Shown here: positions 23,475-35,000 of the stretch, piece by piece
How the letters are laid out: each line of letters begins with the position of its first letter
Numbering within the stretch: the stretch's first letter is position 1
Source: Bradysia coprophila
Taxonomy: Eukaryota > Arthropoda > Insecta > Diptera > Sciaridae
Length of the DNA stretch: 64,000 nucleotides
Assembly (NCBI RefSeq): GCF_014529535.1
Contig: NW_023504022.1
Span: 1,608,986-1,672,985, forward strand
Direction of reading: 5' to 3'
The notes under the pieces: model-generated
The model's database searches: none
What the model saw: only the letters and a program-made list of their open reading frames with translations
What the model was told of the DNA's origin: nothing
Made by a program: the position numbers and the translations under genes

Positions 23475-23733
23475 GTGACGATTCTCGAAACATTCGTAAC
23501 TCATAACATTCGTAACTCGACAGTTGCATGTATAAAATCCCACAAGAACTGTCAAGTTACGAATTCTTAAAGTTACGAATATTTCGAGAATCGGCGTCCT
23601 GATTTGTTTGATACTCTGGGCGCCGATTTCGTAACTTTAAGAATTCGTAACTTGACAGATCTTATGGGATTTTATACGCGCAACTGTCAAGTTAAGAATA
23701 TTATGAGTTATGAAAATACGAGAATCGTTGCCT
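23475..23733. mobile_element. Two head-to-head copies of a 120-bp MITE
   Basis: Copy at 23475-23600 starts GACGATTCTCGAAACATTCG and ends CGAGAATCGGCG. A second, inverted copy occupies 23618-23733. Both contain ATAAAATCCCA and ACTGTCAAGTTA motifs. A third copy is at 63601-63724. Confidence 0.7.
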
Positions 23734-23773
23734 TGAACTGGAATAAAATACGTTGAATAAAATACACATTATC

Positions 23774-24388
23774 CACGCCATTAGTCGTATAAATTTATAC
23801 GTCAGAGAGAGCTTTTTTCTCCTTTGTCAATACCCTCCCTAGCAACCAAACTACAATTATTAAGGTGGTAAATACGTTTATGAATCACTGCTACTTTGTT
23901 CCCTCGTGTTGTTGTTGTTGTTTTGAAACCATATTAAAAATCAGCGTTTCTCAAACTTATTTTCCCCACTAAAGCGATTTTTTGAGAGAGTTTGGATGGT
24001 AGAGAGAGTATTGCCTTTGTCAGTTTTTCTATTTTGCCATTTAGTATGGAAATGAAAACTAAAATTGAGATATCTTTGCTGTTTTAAGTGGTTTTTCATA
24101 TTTTTTTGGACCAAAATGTTTTAAAGTGTGTTTGGAATCGATTGGCATTAACAAAATAACAAAATAAAAAAAAAATATTTTCACACAATCTGTTAATGCC
24201 AATCGATTCCAAACACACTTTAAAACATTTTGGTCCAAAAAAATATGAAAAACCACTTAAAAGAGCAAAGATATCTCAATTTTAGTTTTCATTTCCATGC
24301 TAAATCGCAAAATAGAAAAACTGACAGATCGTAACAAAGGAGAAAAAAGCTCTCTCTGACGTATAAATTTATACGACTAATGGCGTGG
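23774..24388. mobile_element. Long fold-back element upstream of the TEP gene
   Basis: Outer arms begin CCACGCCATTAGTCGTATAA and end with the exact complement. Inner arms (about 24045-24160 and 24180-24280) include AAACACACTTTAAAACATTT paired with its complement. The loop is only about 30 bp, so almost the whole 615 bp can pair with itself. It ends about 500 bp before the TEP start codon. Confidence 0.85.
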
Positions 24389-24892
24389 ATTGATATACGC
24401 AGCTTAGTCACTACATCTCTGAAAATAAGTCGTTGACATGAGCAATGAAAGCTTACTGAGTGAAAAAGCTTACGTAATTGTGCAGAATTGTGTGTGATTA
24501 CGGAGTGATTGCAGCCCTTACCTCGGCAAAATAAAAATTTTAAACAAGGACGTAATTTACTGAAGTCATAAAACATGCTGAATTGCAAATAATTTGTATG
24601 GCAAAATAAATATTTCCTCGCCACAATATTAGGAGAGGAGGAGAATAATTACACAAATAATTCAAACAACCAAGTTTCGTTCCGAAAACCACAAATTGTT
24701 CCAAAATTAAAATCCCGCAAGTCGCTGTACTACTCTACAATGTCATGCTAGTTTTGATTAGAAAACAGCATCTCTTTGGGTATTATGTTCAGTCGTGATC
24801 TGTTCAACTAACAGGTTACATCGCAGATTTCGTTCGTTTTGTGTTTTTTTTAGTTTTGTGTTTAATTATCCTAAAACTTAAGCAGAAAGAAG
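24389..24892 (+). other. TEP upstream region
   Basis: Non-coding stretch between the fold-back and the TEP start. It contains a TCAGT at 24789-24793 that fits the arthropod initiator consensus, about 100 bp before the ATG, and a GGTTA at 24814 that is 4 bp off the usual downstream-element position. I cannot identify a convincing NF-kB site by eye. Confidence 0.35.
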
Positions 24893-27800
24893 ATGGCATT
24901 GAATTTAACGGTCTTTGCCGTCTTAATATTGTTGATTGTTGTGCAAGCATCTGAAAAAACTCAGACCGGGTAAGTTTTTTTTGAAGATAATAAATTTGGC
25001 ATTTGACCGGTTGCAGTAGATACGATTAGAGAACTAACTTGTTTTTGAAATGACCATTCAGGGTGTATAAAAATAGAAAATTTGTTTTTGAAAAAAATGT
25101 TCCGTCGATATGACCGCTGACATTGAACATTGCGGACAAGGCAAGGTCCATAATCTCAGTTGTGGAAATAATGACTAAACAATTACACTCTGAAAGCCCC
25201 GCAGAATTCAAAATTACCGAAAATGTCAATTTAGACAGTGTTAAAACTGCCGTTAAGTAGTCCAAAGCCTCTCGAAAAGTAACGATCCATTAGATTAACG
25301 TGTCGCCGCCACTATTTGGGCTTAGCATAATTTATCACCCGTACTTCTCACAACTTTTGACTGCCTTTTCAATAGATCTCAATCGATTTACATACAAAAA
25401 ATTATTTCTTCGGAAGAAAATAGATGTTCGATGGCCGTCTGCGGCTAAGACTAAAATTAAATCGACGAAATTTTTTTTTCTCTTCTTGCTACTGATAACC
25501 GAAGCTAATCAATTTTTTTTTCCTAAATTTACTTTCGCCTTTAGTCTGTACACAATCATTGGATCCCAACAACTCAGTTATCATCGGCCATATTACGTAA
25601 GCGTTAGCGTCCACAATACTACTGAACCTGCGATCGTTCGTTTGAAATTGGTGCACGAGTCCAACGAGACGGAAACCGAAATCGTACACGAAGTTACCGT
25701 GCAACCGTGGACCACCGAATTGGTTGAATTTGAGACTAGTACGTTTGTATCGAAACCGAATTCATTTTATCGATTGATTGCTGATGGCATCGACAAAATT
25801 GATTTCCACAACGAAACTGATCTCACTTTGTCGGAAAAGTATTTTTCATTTTTGATACAAACCGACAAGGCCCTGTACAAACCGGGAGATTTGGTTCGGT
25901 TCCGTGTTGTCGTCATCGATAAAGATACAAAAGCTCATGACCTGATCGATACGTTACAAGTGAATGTCTACGATGGAGCCGGAAATCGTATAAAATTGTA
26001 TGCTAATCAGTCGACAGCTCACGGTGTTTTCACGAATGAATTCCCGTTATCCGAATCGCCAGTTATGGGTCAATGGAGATTAGTATTTATCAGCGGAAGT
26101 GAGGAAAAGTCACACTCGTTTGAGGTGGGCGAGTATGTTTTGCCAACATTCGAGGTGTTCGTTGAAACACCGGAACATGTGCTCTACAATGATAAAATGA
26201 TTCGTGCGAATGTTCGTGGAAAATATACGTTCGGGAAACCTGTTCACGGAGAGGCCAACTGTACGGCCAATTGGAACAGCAAACAAGTCAATAAATTGGT
26301 GAAAGTGACGACGAAAGGATCACTTGAAATTGACATTGTCGACGAATTGGAAGTGGATTATGCGAATTCGAATTACATTCAATTGGAGTGTACGCTGGAA
26401 GAAGAATTCACCGGGCGTAAACAGTCGAAATCGATGGGAATTCAGGTGCACCGATTCCGATACAGCATTGTCAAGCAGTCGTACCATTACGAATATTTCG
26501 ATGGGCAACCGTTCGAATTTGATATTCGCGTTCAATTGTACGATGGCACACCGATTCGAAATGAACCGGTGGAAATTTGGTGGAGCACCGATTTGAGTGC
26601 AGCAGACGGTGTTGGATCAGAAACGGTACAGACGAATAGCGAAGGTGTGGCGAATGTGAAGTTCGTATTTCCGGAGGGAAAGGTCACCGTTTATCTGATG
26701 GCAAAATATAAAGATCATGCTGAAGGATTGGGACATTTCACTTCATCGATTTATCACGGCAAGGAGGCCACGTTGCCAGAATTCGAGCTGAAAACAAATG
26801 ACACAGAGTGAGTAGCCCCTTTTTTGTATACAAACATGTATGTAACGTAACCATAGCACTGCTAGTAGAGCTGTGATGTAACTCAAAACAAATGACTGAG
26901 ACGATTGCGATGAATGATCGAATGATCACTTTTGCTTGTACAACGTTGTGTGAACAAATCACCCTTTTGCATTCATTTGTTCCGATTCTGTTCGAATCGT
27001 GTGCGTGACCCATTCTAATTCAATTTTTTTGTTTGTTCATTGTCTACAGCGTTTCCGTTGGTGATACTGTAAAAATGCAACTGGTGTCACGAGTTCCGAT
27101 CAAACATTTTACCTATCAAGTGTTCGGTCGCGGCAATATTCTCATCTCAAATTCCCAAACCGTTCCCGACCAAACCAACTTTGAATTCGATTTTACCACA
27201 ACCTTCGACATGGTGCCGAACGTACAAGTGGTCGTTTACACAATACGCGACGATGGCAATGTGAATACGGCGTCCCGAACTGTTTTCCTCCAGAAGAAGC
27301 TCCCGAATCAAATTACTTTGGAATCGGCCATCAACGAAACGGAACCGGGCATGGAATATGACTTGAAAATTGTCACTGCACCGAACTCATATGTTGGACT
27401 GTTGGCCGTTGATCAAAGTGTCTTATTGCTGAGAACCGGAAATGATATATCGGTTGATGATGTTACGGGTGAATTGGATCGTTACAATGCGGTGCAGCAT
27501 CGAAGAAACCACTACCATCAGCGATATTATTGGTCGCAGGAAATTTCAACCATCGAAAATGCTGGAATGTTTGTCCTGAGCAATGTGAAGGATTTTATAC
27601 GGAGACCGATTGAGGAAATCACGTATCAGTCAACGCCGAGTTATGTACGATTTGGAGGTGGTATGGGTTCTGCTGGAATCCCTGGACCTCCGCAGGTTTC
27701 CGCCTTTTCCTCTGCTGCTTTTGTACATAAGGAATCAATATCGAATGATGGCCAGTCGGCTGGTGTAACTGTGCGTAAAGACTTTCCGGAAACATGGATT

Positions 27801-30046
27801 TGGGATGGCGTTCAAGTAGAAAGCGGCGAACAACACTTCACAAAACGTGTTCCCGATACAATCACGTCCTGGGTGATAACGGCATTTTCGCTGAATTCGG
27901 ACAACGGCATCGGGTTAACCAAAGAACCGACCAAAATGACCACATTCAAATCATTTTTCTTGGCAGTGAGTCTCCCGTATTCGGTAAAAAGAGGCGAAAT
28001 TCTGTCGATTCCGGTGACTATTTTCAATTATTTGGACTCAACGGTCAATGCGGACGTAACATTTTTCAATGAAGACAACGAATTCGAGTTTGTCGATCTG
28101 AATGACGAAGCCAATGAAATTGTGAATGCTGATCATCGTCGCCAACGACAGGTATCGGTAAAGTCCAAAGACGCTTCCGGTCTCTTTTTCTCGATTCGAC
28201 CACTTAAGGTGGGCCAAATAACCATTAAAGTCGTTGTCGAAAGTGCGGTCGCTGGTGATGGAATTCAGAAAATTTTACTCGTAACGCCAGAGGGTGTCCC
28301 GCAATACGCAAACAAAGCGCTTCTGTTAAATCTACCCGATGATGGAACGGCCGTCGAACATGAATTTACTGTCGATTTACCTGAACATACCGTACCCGAC
28401 TCGACATTCATTCAAGTAACTGCTGTGGGCGATCTTCTCGGACCGTCTGTCAAGAATTTGGGTCGCTTGATTCACATGCCAAGTGGTTGCGGTGAACAGA
28501 ACATGTTGAAATTTGTACCGAACATTGTGGTGCGAAATTATTTGAAAGCAATCAATCAGTTGAGCGATGATCTGGAAGAGAGGACGCGTTTAAATCTGGA
28601 AATTGGCTATCAACGACAGCTGGCTTATCGACATTACAATGGATCGTTCAGTGCATTCGGAAAACAAGATCGCCGAGGCAGCACCTGGCTGACTGCATTC
28701 GTTGCCCGATCGTTCCAACAGGCGTCCAAGCATATTGACATCGAACCACGTATCATCAACGAGGCATTAAATTTCCTGAATGTGACACAGTCAGAAAACG
28801 GCAGTTTCCCCGAATACGGAGACGTGATTCATCGACAGATTCAAGGCGGCGGAGATAAAAATGTTGCGTTAACTGCCTACACTTTGATCGCATTCCTCGA
28901 AAATCAGGAAGCGTTCCCCGACTACGAAGACAATATCAAACGAGCGACCGAATTCATTGTTAAGCATTTAGACGTTCTGGACGATGTGTATTCCATCAGT
29001 TTGGCTGCGTATGCCCTACAATTGGCTAAGGACTCGAATAAAGATGGAGTTTTACGCGATTTGAATGCGAAAGTTATAACCGAATCGGATCTGAAATACT
29101 GGAGCACGCGAAAGTCGGAAGGGGCGACGTACTATCCAAATTCAATCGACACAGAAATCACTGGCTACGCTATGTTGGCTAATTTGCTTGCCGATCGTAC
29201 CGACGATGTGGTGCCTGTGTTGAAGTGGCTTTTGGCTCAACGTAATGAACGCGGTGGTTTCCATTCTACTCAGGATACCATTGTTGGACTACAAGCAATT
29301 GCCACTGTTGCTGGAAGAGTGACTGGTTCATCAACGGACAACGACGTTAAAGTCGATCTAACGTATGATGGTAACAGTACAGCGATCGAAGTAAATTCCG
29401 GCAACGCCCAAGTTTTTCAACAATTCCAAATACCGAGCCAGGTGCGCAAGATCAATGTCAAGGCATACGGTACTGGTTTCACATTGTTATCATTGTCGTA
29501 CAAGTACTACGTCAACGAAAGTGCTGCTTTGCCCCGATTCACCATTGAGCCTAACGTCAAACCAATCACATATCCGAGCTCATTGGAATTCGATGCATGC
29601 GTAGCATTCATACCCAACGCTGCCGCTGATGATGGTGCCAGTGAATCGAATATGGCTGTAATGGAAATTGACTTGCCAAGTGGTTATCAATTCGATGCAG
29701 ATCAACGACAGGCCTTGCAGTGGACACAATCAGTTAAGAAATTGGAGACACGAAATGATGATACGCAAATCGTCTTGTATTTTGAGCATTTGACCGCTGA
29801 TAAAATTTGTCCACAAATAAAAGCCATACGAACGCATAAGGTTGCGCATCAGAAACCGGCTGCAATTGTAGTCTACGATTATTACGATACGAGTAAGTTT
29901 TTGACCTGCTTTGTTCCCAATTCGCGGCTTCATTAAACTTTTTATTTTTTATTTCAGCGCGCAAATCTAGAGTTTTCTACAATACGGACGAGAAATCACT
30001 TTGTGATATTTGCGAAAACAATTGCCCCGATAAGTGTAACGCTTAA
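24893..30046 (+). CDS. Tep: Thioester-containing protein (complement-like), complete
   Basis: Secreted alpha-2-macroglobulin/C3-family protein; insect TEPs bind microbes covalently and promote phagocytosis or lysis (family knowledge). Exons: 24893-24969, 25545-26807, 27050-29892, 29958-30046; phases agree, giving 1,423 residues, typical for TEPs. The N-terminus MALNLTVFAVLILLIVVQA is a signal peptide. Landmarks in order: QTDKALYKPGD and GEYVLPTFEVF (macroglobulin domains), a glycine/proline-rich bait-like stretch near GGGMGSAGIPGPP, FPETWIWDG, VPDTITSWV, the thioester site PSGCGEQNM (Cys927, codon at 28488), GSTWLTAF and VALTAYTLIAF in the TED, then a C-terminal cysteine motif CDICENNCPDKC. 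No anaphylatoxin domain. I placed the start at 24893 because it supplies a signal peptide and splices in frame. The open frame running back from 25545 to 25300 is intron. Which numbered TEP it matches cannot be settled by eye. Confidence 0.95.
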
Positions 30047-30108
30047 GTCAATGCCATCATGTATCATCAATGGAGTATACCTATGATTGTATCTTCGAAA
30101 AAGCAATG

Positions 30109-30114
30109 AATAAA
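30109..30114 (+). promoter_or_regulatory. poly(A) signal of the TEP gene
   Basis: AATAAA 63 bp after the TEP stop codon. Confidence 0.6.
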
Positions 30115-30460
30115 TACTGATTTTCTAAATGCATTGACTTAGCAGTTGATTTCCTCACTTAGAGCATTTAAACATGTGCAGCCAAATTTGATTTAATTTT
30201 TGGATAGTATTCGGTGCAGTGGAACCCGCGGCTTATAGACTGCGAGGAAAGCGATTGAGAACCGATTGATGCTGTAATCGGTAGGGAATGCAATGGTTAC
30301 CAAGAGAAGCTGGTGGAGACTCGTTTAAGTTTAAAAATTGAGAAAAAAATGCTTTTTGTAACTCTCTCCGTATTAGTCTGCAAATTTCTTCTCTGATATA
30401 TGACCACAGCTGCAAAAGTTGATGACATCTGAGGCACACCTACATTGTTTTAGGCAGGCA

Positions 30461-31300
30461 AAATTGCAGTTTAGTGGAACAACTCCGATTTGGACGAAAG
30501 TAGATGGGATCGACAGGGGAAGGTCACCTGATGACGAAACAACCAGATTTGGGGCGCGGAAGCCCCTCCCTGAGCCACCAGGTCCCTCCAAAGTTTTTCA
30601 TCTTTTTCGAATTTTTGACGGAAACGACACTGATGACAAAACAAAAGAATTAAGAAGCAATAGCCTCCCCCTGGCCGCAAGGGTCCTCCAAAATTTTCAC
30701 AGTGTTTCGAATTTTTGCGTCTTTTATACGGATTCGTCATTTTTTGTGTTTTATATGTACTGATGCCCTTGTTGCAATGAAATTACGAATGTATCTAGTT
30801 GCAGTCATTATATTCTTATTCCGTCTCTGAGTCGGTGGCAGTAGAGGGTTCTTGGTCTTTCGTTGTTTTCGTGGCGTCGTAAGCTTTAGTCTTAGGCATT
30901 TCGTACAAGGAAAATTTCTTCTGAGAGGCGAGACACCTTTCGAAGGACCTCGTGCGCGTCAATTCTTGTTGTTTTGTAATCAGTGGACCTCATGCTGTCG
31001 ATTCCTTCAAAAAAAAGCAAAAATTCGAAAAAGTGTGAAAATTTTGGAGTGCTCTGGCGGCCACAGGAGAGGCTATTGCTTCCTAATTCTTGTTGTTTTG
31101 TCATCAATGGACCTTCTACTGTCGATTCCGTCAAAAAAACACGTGAAAATTGGAAAAAGTGTGAAAACTTTGGAGGGCCCTGGCGGCTCAGGGAGGGGCT
31201 TCCGCGCCCCAAATCTCGTTGTTTCGTCATCAGGGGACCTCTCCCTTTCGATCCCATCTACTTTCGTCCAAATCGGGGTTGTTCCACTAAACTGCAATTT
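30461..31300. mobile_element. Fold-back element with CCTCC-rich arms
   Basis: The left arm begins AAATTGCAGTTTAGTGGAAC and the right arm ends with the complement. Arms extend about 140-170 bp through GGGGCGCGGAAGCCCCTCCC and GATGACGAAACAA. The interior holds two more diverged tandem units of the same text (about 31045-31110 and 31150-31230). Several overlapping open frames on both strands are by-products. The preceding 30222-30440 resembles 46648-46960, suggesting another old repeat there. Confidence 0.7.
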
Positions 31301-31747
31301 AGCCTGAGGTTATTTAGCAGACCTATTTTTTGCACCATAACGTGCCGAATTTCCAAACTTTAGATGCCTATGCTCCATCGTTGTATGTCTCGGTGCAAAG
31401 TACTTTATTAGGCTCTGCGGGCTTTTTTACTTATGACCTTAGACTAAATAGATATAGACCGGCAATACGTAGACGTAAAACTGAAGCTAAAGTAAATCGA
31501 TACGTCTGTATAACATACACAAAATACACCAACACATTCATACGACGAACGAACGTAAAACAAAATTTGAAAAATAATCCATACGAATCAACGTTCGTGC
31601 CGATTTTCGAGTAGGTACTATAAGTTTATGGTACTCACACCATTAGACATTTCGTATTTACAAAAGTAAATAGAGCGCTAGAACAAAATGTTTTACATAT
31701 GAAGGCCCAGTCTATTTAGTCTAAGGACGCAACATCATGTTGTGACG
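31301..31747. other. Intergenic flank of the retrotransposon
   Basis: Contains a short inverted pair CCTTAGACTAAATAG (31437) and CTATTTAGTCTAAGG (31711). An open frame at 31330-31614 has no recognisable domain. Confidence 0.4.
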
Positions 31748-31752
31748 TCACT

Positions 31753-31988
31753 GTGGAAATTATTTCTCTGCAAAATTATGGCTAGTTTATACAACCCTGA
31801 AAATAGGGAAATTTTTTCTATGTACAATTTGCTTTGGACGAGTTAGGTCACTCGTTGTACGTATTTGAAGTAGTTAAGACGTGTTTTGTAATGTCTGTTA
31901 ACAAAGAATTATACTTCGACAACGAATCAATAAAAGTGAAAGTTTAACTGAAATATTTGTTTTAAAGAAGAACCAGAAACCGATAACA
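31753..31988 (+). repeat. 5' LTR
   Basis: Starts TG and ends CA. Contains AATAAAAG at about 31929, which could serve as the poly(A) signal. Nearly identical to 38254-38490. Confidence 0.95.
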
Positions 31989-31991
31989 TTT

Positions 31992-32009
31992 TGGTCCTTC
32001 GAGCCGGAT
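31992..32009 (+). promoter_or_regulatory. Primer binding site, tRNA-Tyr type
   Basis: TGGTCCTTCGAGCCGGA begins 3 bp after the 5' LTR. Its reverse complement TCCGGCTCGAAGGACCA matches the 3' end plus CCA that I recall for insect tRNA-Tyr over about 17 bases. Confidence 0.75.
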
Positions 32010-32085
32010 AATACAAATTAACGTAAATTTTTGATACAGTCCATACATAAGTGAAGTGAATCGGCATTTTGCAAAGTTGTGTAAA

Positions 32086-35000
32086 ATGGCCGAAGCTATT
32101 GTTAGTGAAGATGAAAGTGCCAATTTACCGTTGTTATCGCCGAAAGAGTTGTTGATTCGCGAGAAAAGTAGATTGGAGGATTCACTTTCGGAAATATCGA
32201 GAACATTGCGTGAAATTGAATTTCACGAAAAAAGAAACGAAATGGCGGAAAACGTGTTCCAGCCGCAAGCTTTACATGAAAGCTCTCGTGAGCCATTTTT
32301 GGGCTTCACTCCGAAAAGATATCAGTCGTACCAACCGGGATTGATAGCTTTGGCGCAAGGTGGCGTCAGTGATCAAATTGATCGAAACGAAGGAAACGAA
32401 CTAAGACATCAGGGAATGTCAATAAAAGCTTTGTCACGGAAAGCTTTGTCATCGAACGTTATGTCAACAAACGAATTAGTTCAAAATGAATTTGATGCAA
32501 ATGCAACGTTTTCCCTAGGATTGGGAAGAGGTCGATTATTTGCAACACCTCCACAACTACGGAAGCAATTAAGGTTTGCATCGGCAATACACAGAGATAG
32601 TGATGCTCGGTCGAGCGAACAAGTTTTTGATGAACGAGAACAACTCAATGATTTTTCGAAATCTGAAAATGGCAACCAGCTGGAATATCTTGACGATGAC
32701 AGTGAACATTCTGAAGATTCAGATTCACTAATTATTTCAAACCAACAATCGACTGGTGTTTCAAGTAAAAGAAAATCCTTACCAGTTGGTGAACGTAAAT
32801 CGCGTGATGTTCAGGGCTCGACGAAAGTCGAATTGCAGTATGCCCCATCGAACACCACGGATTACAGAAGCCAACGATCGGTAAATTTTCGTCAGTCTAC
32901 TGGTTTGCCACAGCAACGTGAATGGGACGTAAGTTCAATTGGAAAAGAATCTGTACCAGTTGGTGGAAGTAACTCGCGTGATGTTCAGGGCTCGACGAAA
33001 GTCGAATTGCAGAATGCCCCATCGAGCACCACGGATTACAGAAACCAACGATCAGTACATTTTCGTCCAAACGATGGATATTCTGGACAATACGGACTTG
33101 GTCAGCTTCAGAATCGTCCAACATTGGGGTCTACATTCACTCAATCTACACCGTACAACTCTAATCCACGGCAACGATTGACATCATCGAATTGTGCTTT
33201 ACCATCGCCAACCTCAAACGTTGGTCAGCCGTTATCACAACAGCCAAGTAACAGCACAGATATAATGACAAGATTAATTGCTCGACAAGTTATTGGGAAA
33301 GAATTGCCCAATTTTTATGGTGATCCTCAAGATTGGCTGCTGTTTCGGAGTCAATACGAAAGGACTACAGCGACGTGCCTTTATACCGGCGAAGAAAACA
33401 TTTTTAGATTACGAAAATGTCTAAAAGGAGATGCTCTTACTGCCGTTAAATCACTTTTGGTGTCACCGAACAATTCACAAGCTGTGATGGGAATCTTGGA
33501 ACGTCGATTTGGTCGACCTGAGGACATCATTAAATCACTAATAAAGGAAGTAACCGAAGCCGCATCACCGCGTGAAGATAAACCAAGATCGATTGTCATC
33601 TATGCGACAGTTATTCAAAATCTGGTTGCGACATTGGAGGATTTAGGTCGAGACGATCATTTACGCAATCCTATGTTGCTCAGTGAGTTAGAAAAGAAAC
33701 TCCCAACAACTTTGTGTTTGTTGTGGTCGGAGTACGTCGTGGACAAACAAGGCGTAACAATGAAAACCTTTAGTGACTGGATGCAAAGACGAGCTGAAGC
33801 CGCTAGCCGTCGATTTATGTTGGATCCTGTTTCATTTGAACCGGAAAATTCGAAGAAAGCTACAAAAACTAAAGGATTTGTGAACACGGTTGCAAAGTAC
33901 GAGGAACCAAAATCGTCAGTTGGAAATTGTCGCCTTTGCTCTGGTTCATGTCAAAAGCCTTGGCAGTGTGCAGTACTTTTGAACAAGAATATTGAGCAAC
34001 GCTGGAATTTGATAAAAGAAAAGAAATTGTGCTTTTCTTGTCTAATGACTGGTCATAACGCAAACAACTGTACCAGGTTATATCAATGTGGAATCGATGG
34101 GTGTCAACGAAACCATAACAAGGTTTTACACAACAAGATGAAAGTGGAAGGCAAAGTTGAGCAGCAAAACAACATAACATTGGCTACTGTGCAATCATCT
34201 CATCGGACAAATTTGAGAATTTTGCCTGTAATTGTGTGTTTCAACGGTCGAGAAGTCAAAACTTATGCTTTATTGGACAATGGTTCGCAATCAACATTGA
34301 TCACATCAAGTTTGGTCGATCGTTTGGGAGTTACTGGAATCTCGAGTCCAATAATTCTTCAGTGGCCAAATGGTGAATTTTCGACGGAAAATGATTCACA
34401 AATCGTCAATTTGAGCATCAGGGGAATTTTCAATGGAGCCAAAACGTACAGCTTGATTGGTGCTCAGACCGCCAAGAAATTATGTTTGGTTCAGCAAACT
34501 ATCAATCGAGAGAAATTGATCGCTCAATGGCCATACTTAAGGGATGTCGAATTTGAAAGCTTTACCGATGTTCGTCCGGAGATATTGATAGGCGAGAATA
34601 ATTGTTTGCTAACAGTAACGAGACAATTACTGCACGACACTCAAAATACTCCAATTGCTTCGAAGACCTGGCTTGGTTGGACAATCAGCGGTAATGACGG
34701 AAGGAAAGTTCCAGAAATGTCAGTAAAAATGATCAACGTAAATACAATTACTGACGAGGACCTTCACGCTTTGGTGAAATCTTCTATGATTATCAACGAT
34801 TGTGGAATAAATGATCAGCCGACTCGTTCCAAGGAAGATGAGAGAGCTCAGAAGATTTTGGAAACGACAACTCACAATATTGGTGGTCGTTGGGAAACTG
34901 GACTTTTGTGGCGGAATCCTGATGTTGTGTTGCCAGAAAGCAGAATGAATGCTTACCATCGTTTGCTCAATTTGGAAAAAAAATTCGACAGAGATCCAGA

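Noticed and set aside
25300..25544. 5' extension of the long TEP frame
   Set aside because: Lacks a signal peptide and has a normal acceptor (GCCTTTAG) at its end that splices in frame to the signal-peptide exon at 24893-24969.
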